NCBI GenBank assembly: GCA_002684575.1
Contig: NYVP01000044.1
Location: 3,043 to 10,684, forward strand
Direction of reading: 5' to 3'
Length of the DNA stretch: 7,642 bases
From: Verrucomicrobiales bacterium
GTDB lineage: Bacteria > Verrucomicrobiota > Verrucomicrobiia > Verrucomicrobiales > DEV007
A program made the position numbers and the translations under genes. Positions within the stretch are counted from its first letter, which is position 1. The number at the start of each line of letters is the position of its first letter. A model generated the notes under the pieces. That model was not told where the DNA came from. It did no database searches and saw nothing but the letters and a program-made list of their open reading frames with translations. Positions 5,101 to 7,642 of this stretch are shown here, piece after piece.

Positions 5101-6093
5101 ATTTTAACTAATAAACCACTCCTCATAGTTGCTGGGTTTCTAGGGTCTGGCAAAACAAGTTTAATACGTGGGCTATTAAATGATTTTTCCGATCACGGAA
5201 TAGAGGCTGACGTGATATTAAATGATATCGCTAATGCTCAACTGGATGCTGCCAGCATCAATACAAATCATGCCAGTAGCATTGTGCCCCTCTCGGCAAG
5301 TTGTGCCTGCTGTGAAAGCTTAGAGGAGTTGATGGCTCTGTGCAAAACAGCCTCGAGCGGTAAAGGCGACTTATTGGTTCTCGAGCTTAATGGAACGGCC
5401 GACCCCTTAGCCATAATTGAAAATTTTTCGTTGCTGAAAGACAGTCTTTCCTTAAGCCCGATGATGCAAATTTGTATGGTTGATGTGCGCAAGTGGGGGA
5501 ATCGAGATCAATTAACTCCGATTGAAAAGAGACAGATGGAGGCGTCGTCACTGCACTTTTTATCCTATACTGATTTAGCTAGTGAGGATGATGTTGAAAG
5601 GGTTGAAAATCTTCTAAAAGATCAATTTCCACAATCTCAGAGAATAACTAACGAACGATTGGCTAAAGCCTTAATTAGTTGTGCTCAAAAATCGGGGGAG
5701 AATATTTCTGAGCTGGATCTTTCTACGATTAATGTAGGTGAATTTTGTGATTCACATAGCGGCCATCATGATGAGGTTCATCTGCTTTCTCACCAGGTGA
5801 AAGGGTGTCAGGTTTCTCTTCCGCCTAAAGTGCGAAATTCATCAATGGAGAGACTTCTCAAAAAGCTTCCTAAAGAAGTTCTTCGTGCAAAGGCTCTCGT
5901 TAAAGTTATTGAACAGCCAGGATCAAGATGGCTTTTCGAGCGGGTCGGGAATGAAATTTCTCCGTCTCCAATTTCTGTTTCAGATATCAGCAATTTGTCA
6001 TCGTCACTTTTATGTATTGGCTTGGAGTTAGATACCTCAAAAATAAAGCAACTCGTGTCTGATGAATTTGGATACGCTTCCGAAATATTATAA
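5101..6093 (+). CDS. COG0523/CobW-family GTPase, putative metallochaperone, apparent ATT start
   Basis: The frame holds a P-loop LLIVAGFLGSGKTSL (Walker A at residues 12-19 counted from 5101), the COG0523 metal motif CACC (C68, C70, C71), a Walker B-like LVLELNG (92-98), a His-rich stretch (SHSGHHDEVHLLSH, 218-231) and a CobW C-terminal RAKAL segment (262-266). Members load metal (zinc, nickel, cobalt) into client proteins. The usual GTP-specificity motif NKxD is replaced by SYTD (155-158). A GTG at 5212 would delete the P-loop, and a TAA at 5086 blocks upstream extension from ATG 5041. Between them the only tolerable start is ATT at 5101, giving 330 residues and a normal N-terminus (xLTNKPLLIVAGF). 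Either ATT is used, as in infC, or the start was lost by mutation or sequencing error. It lies downstream of the FmdB-like gene and probably shares its zinc-related role. Confidence 0.85.
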   Translation: MLTNKPLLIVAGFLGSGKTSLIRGLLNDFSDHGIEADVILNDIANAQLDAASINTNHASSIVPLSASCACCESLEELMALCKTASSGKGDLLVLELNGTADPLAIIENFSLLKDSLSLSPMMQICMVDVRKWGNRDQLTPIEKRQMEASSLHFLSYTDLASEDDVERVENLLKDQFPQSQRITNERLAKALISCAQKSGENISELDLSTINVGEFCDSHSGHHDEVHLLSHQVKGCQVSLPPKVRNSSMERLLKKLPKEVLRAKALVKVIEQPGSRWLFERVGNEISPSPISVSDISNLSSSLLCIGLELDTSKIKQLVSDEFGYASEIL

Positions 6094-6101
6094 TCAGAAG
6101 C

Positions 6102-6242
6102 CTAGTTACCAGAGAGGAATTTATAGATTGCAAAAATAACACAACCCAAAATAAAGAGGCCCATTGCAAATTAATTTTCTTAAACGCTTTTCTTCTGTTT
6201 CCTTTGACCCATTCTTTTAGGGGTTTTTGATACTCTTCTCAT
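6102..6242 (-). pseudogene. Possible remnant of a small basic single-helix membrane protein
   Basis: Two 20-codon ORFs lie in the same minus-strand frame. The first (6242-6180) is very basic: MRRVSKTPKRMGQRKQKKSV. After two stop codons six bases apart, the second (6164-6102) is a hydrophobic helix: MGLFILGCVIFAIYKFLSGN. Together they look like one 45-residue protein with a positively charged N-terminus and one membrane segment, interrupted by TAA at 6182-6180 and 6173-6171, and ending just before the converging GTPase stop. No homologue is recognised. Independent micro-ORFs or chance are alternatives. Confidence 0.22.
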
Positions 6243-6430
6243 AACTTATTAAACTCAGCAGTATGACTGTGGTTTAATTATTTCCAAAGATTTCCCATTA
6301 TTTTTCTGGATCTTTGTTTCCTTTTCAATCTTCCATCTCTATAGGATGGATAATTAGACTAACAAATGCAACAAAACATTATTAATCTAGAGGTGTGTTT
6401 GGTGGTGCTACACCGTTAAATTTCTTTTAT

Positions 6431-6454
6431 TGATTGTCTCTATAAAGATAATCA
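6431..6454. repeat. Inverted repeat upstream of the deacetylase gene
   Basis: TGATTGTCT (6431-6439) and AGATAATCA (6446-6454) pair over nine positions with one G-T wobble around the six-base loop CTATAA. It is the strongest inverted repeat in the long spacer, about 100 bases before the deacetylase start. It could be an operator or a leader hairpin; there is no T tract, so it is not a terminator. Confidence 0.4.
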
Positions 6455-6553
6455 TTCTTGATCGTAAAAAAGTCCTTAATACAGGGTTTTCTAGCATTCA
6501 TTTGAATGAAATTTTTGATTAACACTTTGGTGGGTCTTTGTTAATGTTACATA

Positions 6554-7642
6554 ATGATACAGACAAAAGGTTTTCCCATAGCCATTGCCGCTATCTTTTC
6601 ATTGCTGTTTAATTTACCGGTCCAATCCTCTGAAGCGAACCGACTTGCTCATCTTGATGAGCCCAACAACCCTTGGCAGGTAAACATCAAATCGGCCAAA
6701 CTTATTACACCTCAGTGGATAGGAGAAAAAGGGGTGCAAGGGGTTATGGTTCTGGCGATTGATGACATGTCAGGAGACGGTCAGAACTTCCGTGATTATT
6801 TGACTCCAATTATTGAAAGATTAAAGCTTATCGATGGGAGGGGTCCAGTCAGTATCACCTGTAACCGTCCGGAACCAGATCATGCCAACATGCAATGGTT
6901 CTTCGAGCAGGGAGTCTCACTAGAGACGCATACCTTAACGCATCCGTGTCCTTTACTTCAGCGTTACGATTTTAGGAGAGCTCGAGCTAATTATCACGGC
7001 TGTGTCGACTTGCTGGCGATGATTCCGAATAATCGTTCGGTAGGTTTCCGTTTCCCATGCATGGATGGTCAGAATACACCAAGTCCTAGGGCTTATGCTG
7101 AAATCATGAATGGGGTCAGTGATCTTGGAAACTTCATGACATCGAGCACCAGTGTGGGAGTGGTGTTTACGCCGGATGATCCTGAGATTCCCAAATCCAT
7201 TTTTGATGATGATCCATCCGGAGCCAATCGTTTTTCAAAGTACCTGATGAATGGTTTCGTTAATTATGTGGAGAATTACCCTTACCCTTTTGTGGTAGGT
7301 AATCTAATTTGGGAGCTTCCTTTTGTCTATCCCAATGATTACACCGGACAGGCACTTCACGGAAATCAGAACCCGGTCACGATTGCGGACTTCAAAGCGG
7401 CGGTCGATGCGACAGTGGCCAAGCAGGGGGCCGTCTCATTATGTTTTCATGCTGGAGGCTGGATGAGTAATAAGCAGATGGTTGATATTGTTGATCACTC
7501 GGACAAGACCCACGGAAAGAAAGTGAAGTTTTTGAATATGCGCGAGATGGATGAGAGGATCGTTGAGAACATGCTCGGGGGTCATCCGCTTCGTCGCGAA
7601 GATGGTGGGGACAATGGAGTCCGGGTCTTCGATATCAATGCG
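6554..7642 (+). CDS. Secreted NodB/polysaccharide-deacetylase-like protein (partial, 3' end missing)
   Basis: The frame is open from ATG 6554 to the right edge (363 codons). It has a signal peptide (hydrophobic residues 7-22, likely cut after VQSSEA or slightly earlier). A NodB-type domain follows: LAIDDM (67-72, motif 1 with D70/D71), the metal-binding HTLTH (H126, H130, motif 2), RFPCMD (166-171, motif 3) and LCFHAGGW (H299, the C-terminal catalytic His motif). These residues fit a metal-dependent carbohydrate deacetylase acting outside the cytoplasm. The coding continues in frame past residue 363 without sign of an ending, so further domains are likely; comparable PVC-group proteins carry long C-terminal dehydrogenase or cytochrome-type extensions, which is recollection, not seen here. 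G+C is visibly higher than in the preceding spacer and genes. No Shine-Dalgarno is apparent at the start. Confidence 0.87.
   Translation, partial: MIQTKGFPIAIAAIFSLLFNLPVQSSEANRLAHLDEPNNPWQVNIKSAKLITPQWIGEKGVQGVMVLAIDDMSGDGQNFRDYLTPIIERLKLIDGRGPVSITCNRPEPDHANMQWFFEQGVSLETHTLTHPCPLLQRYDFRRARANYHGCVDLLAMIPNNRSVGFRFPCMDGQNTPSPRAYAEIMNGVSDLGNFMTSSTSVGVVFTPDDPEIPKSIFDDDPSGANRFSKYLMNGFVNYVENYPYPFVVGNLIWELPFVYPNDYTGQALHGNQNPVTIADFKAAVDATVAKQGAVSLCFHAGGWMSNKQMVDIVDHSDKTHGKKVKFLNMREMDERIVENMLGGHPLRREDGGDNGVRVFDINA

Larger units (their letters stand above)
6094..6553. other. 460-base AT-rich intergenic region
   Basis: No convincing gene is present. It holds two tiny same-frame minus-strand ORFs (6102-6242, listed separately), a 9-pair inverted repeat at 6431-6454, competing short hairpins around 6392-6414 (GGTGT with ACACC, or GGTG with CACC) and CATTC-ATTT-GAATG at 6495-6508. 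No clear terminator follows the GTPase gene. A weak promoter could lie directly before the deacetylase gene (TTAACA, 17 bases, TAATGT ending at 6546), but it would be almost leaderless. A long 5' leader or an unrecognised small RNA cannot be excluded. Confidence 0.5.

Noticed and set aside
5212..6093. GTG at 5212 as the start of the GTPase
   Set aside because: It would remove the P-loop GFLGSGKT encoded in the same open frame just upstream, which is essential to the family.
5987..6169. Minus-strand 60-codon hydrophobic ORF
   Set aside because: It overlaps the 3' end of the GTPase gene by about 100 bases on the opposite strand and its composition does not look like a coherent protein.
6363..6385. 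Second copy of the MerC/FmdB palindrome (AATGCAA followed by ACATT)
   Set aside because: Only one half-site is intact and the spacing to the other arm differs, so it does not qualify as the same operator.

Overview
The window reads like an ordinary chromosome segment of a low-to-medium GC bacterium of the PVC group, most likely Verrucomicrobiota. This is an inference from gene types: a secreted NodB-type deacetylase of a style I associate with Verrucomicrobia and Planctomycetes, a type III PKS-style methyltransferase/flavoprotein pair, and a CobW-like GTPase with a divergent GTPase motif. Shine-Dalgarno sequences are weak or absent in front of most genes, and two genes appear to use non-ATG starts. 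No rRNA, tRNA, CRISPR array, transposase or integrase was found.

Layout. (1) Positions 1-1009, minus strand: a class I SAM methyltransferase whose stop overlaps the start of an FAD-dependent oxidoreductase (ATGA). The oxidoreductase runs off the left edge. The pair resembles the tailoring genes of type III polyketide (alkylresorcinol/pyrone-like) clusters; no synthase is in the window. (2) 1245-1819, plus: a small secreted lipocalin/DUF1579-like protein followed by a strong rho-independent terminator. (3) 1822-3974, plus: queE (7-deazaguanine synthesis) preceded by a -10 box and a 5' hairpin, then a TTG-started secreted protein that appears to join a SnoaL/NTF2-like domain to a TraB/TIKI/EreA-ChaN-like domain. 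(4) 4054-6093: a metal-homeostasis block. A MerC-domain membrane protein (minus) diverges from a small FmdB-like protein that has lost the usual zinc-ribbon cysteines. A perfect 7-5-7 palindrome lies between them, over the predicted -10 of the MerC gene. A COG0523/CobW-like metallochaperone GTPase follows on the plus strand; its only sensible N-terminus uses an ATT codon. (5) 6094-6553: 460 bases of AT-rich intergenic DNA with inverted repeats and two tiny same-frame ORFs that may be a decayed small membrane protein. (6) 6554 to the right edge: a secreted NodB/polysaccharide-deacetylase protein, open at the right, visibly richer in G+C than the DNA before it.

The most interesting unit is region 4. 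MerC-like transporter, zinc-ligand-less FmdB paralogue and COG0523 GTPase with a shared palindromic operator look like a zinc-limitation (Zur-type) regulon in which a zinc-binding protein is replaced by a zinc-independent version. The regulator itself is not in the window, so zinc control is inference.
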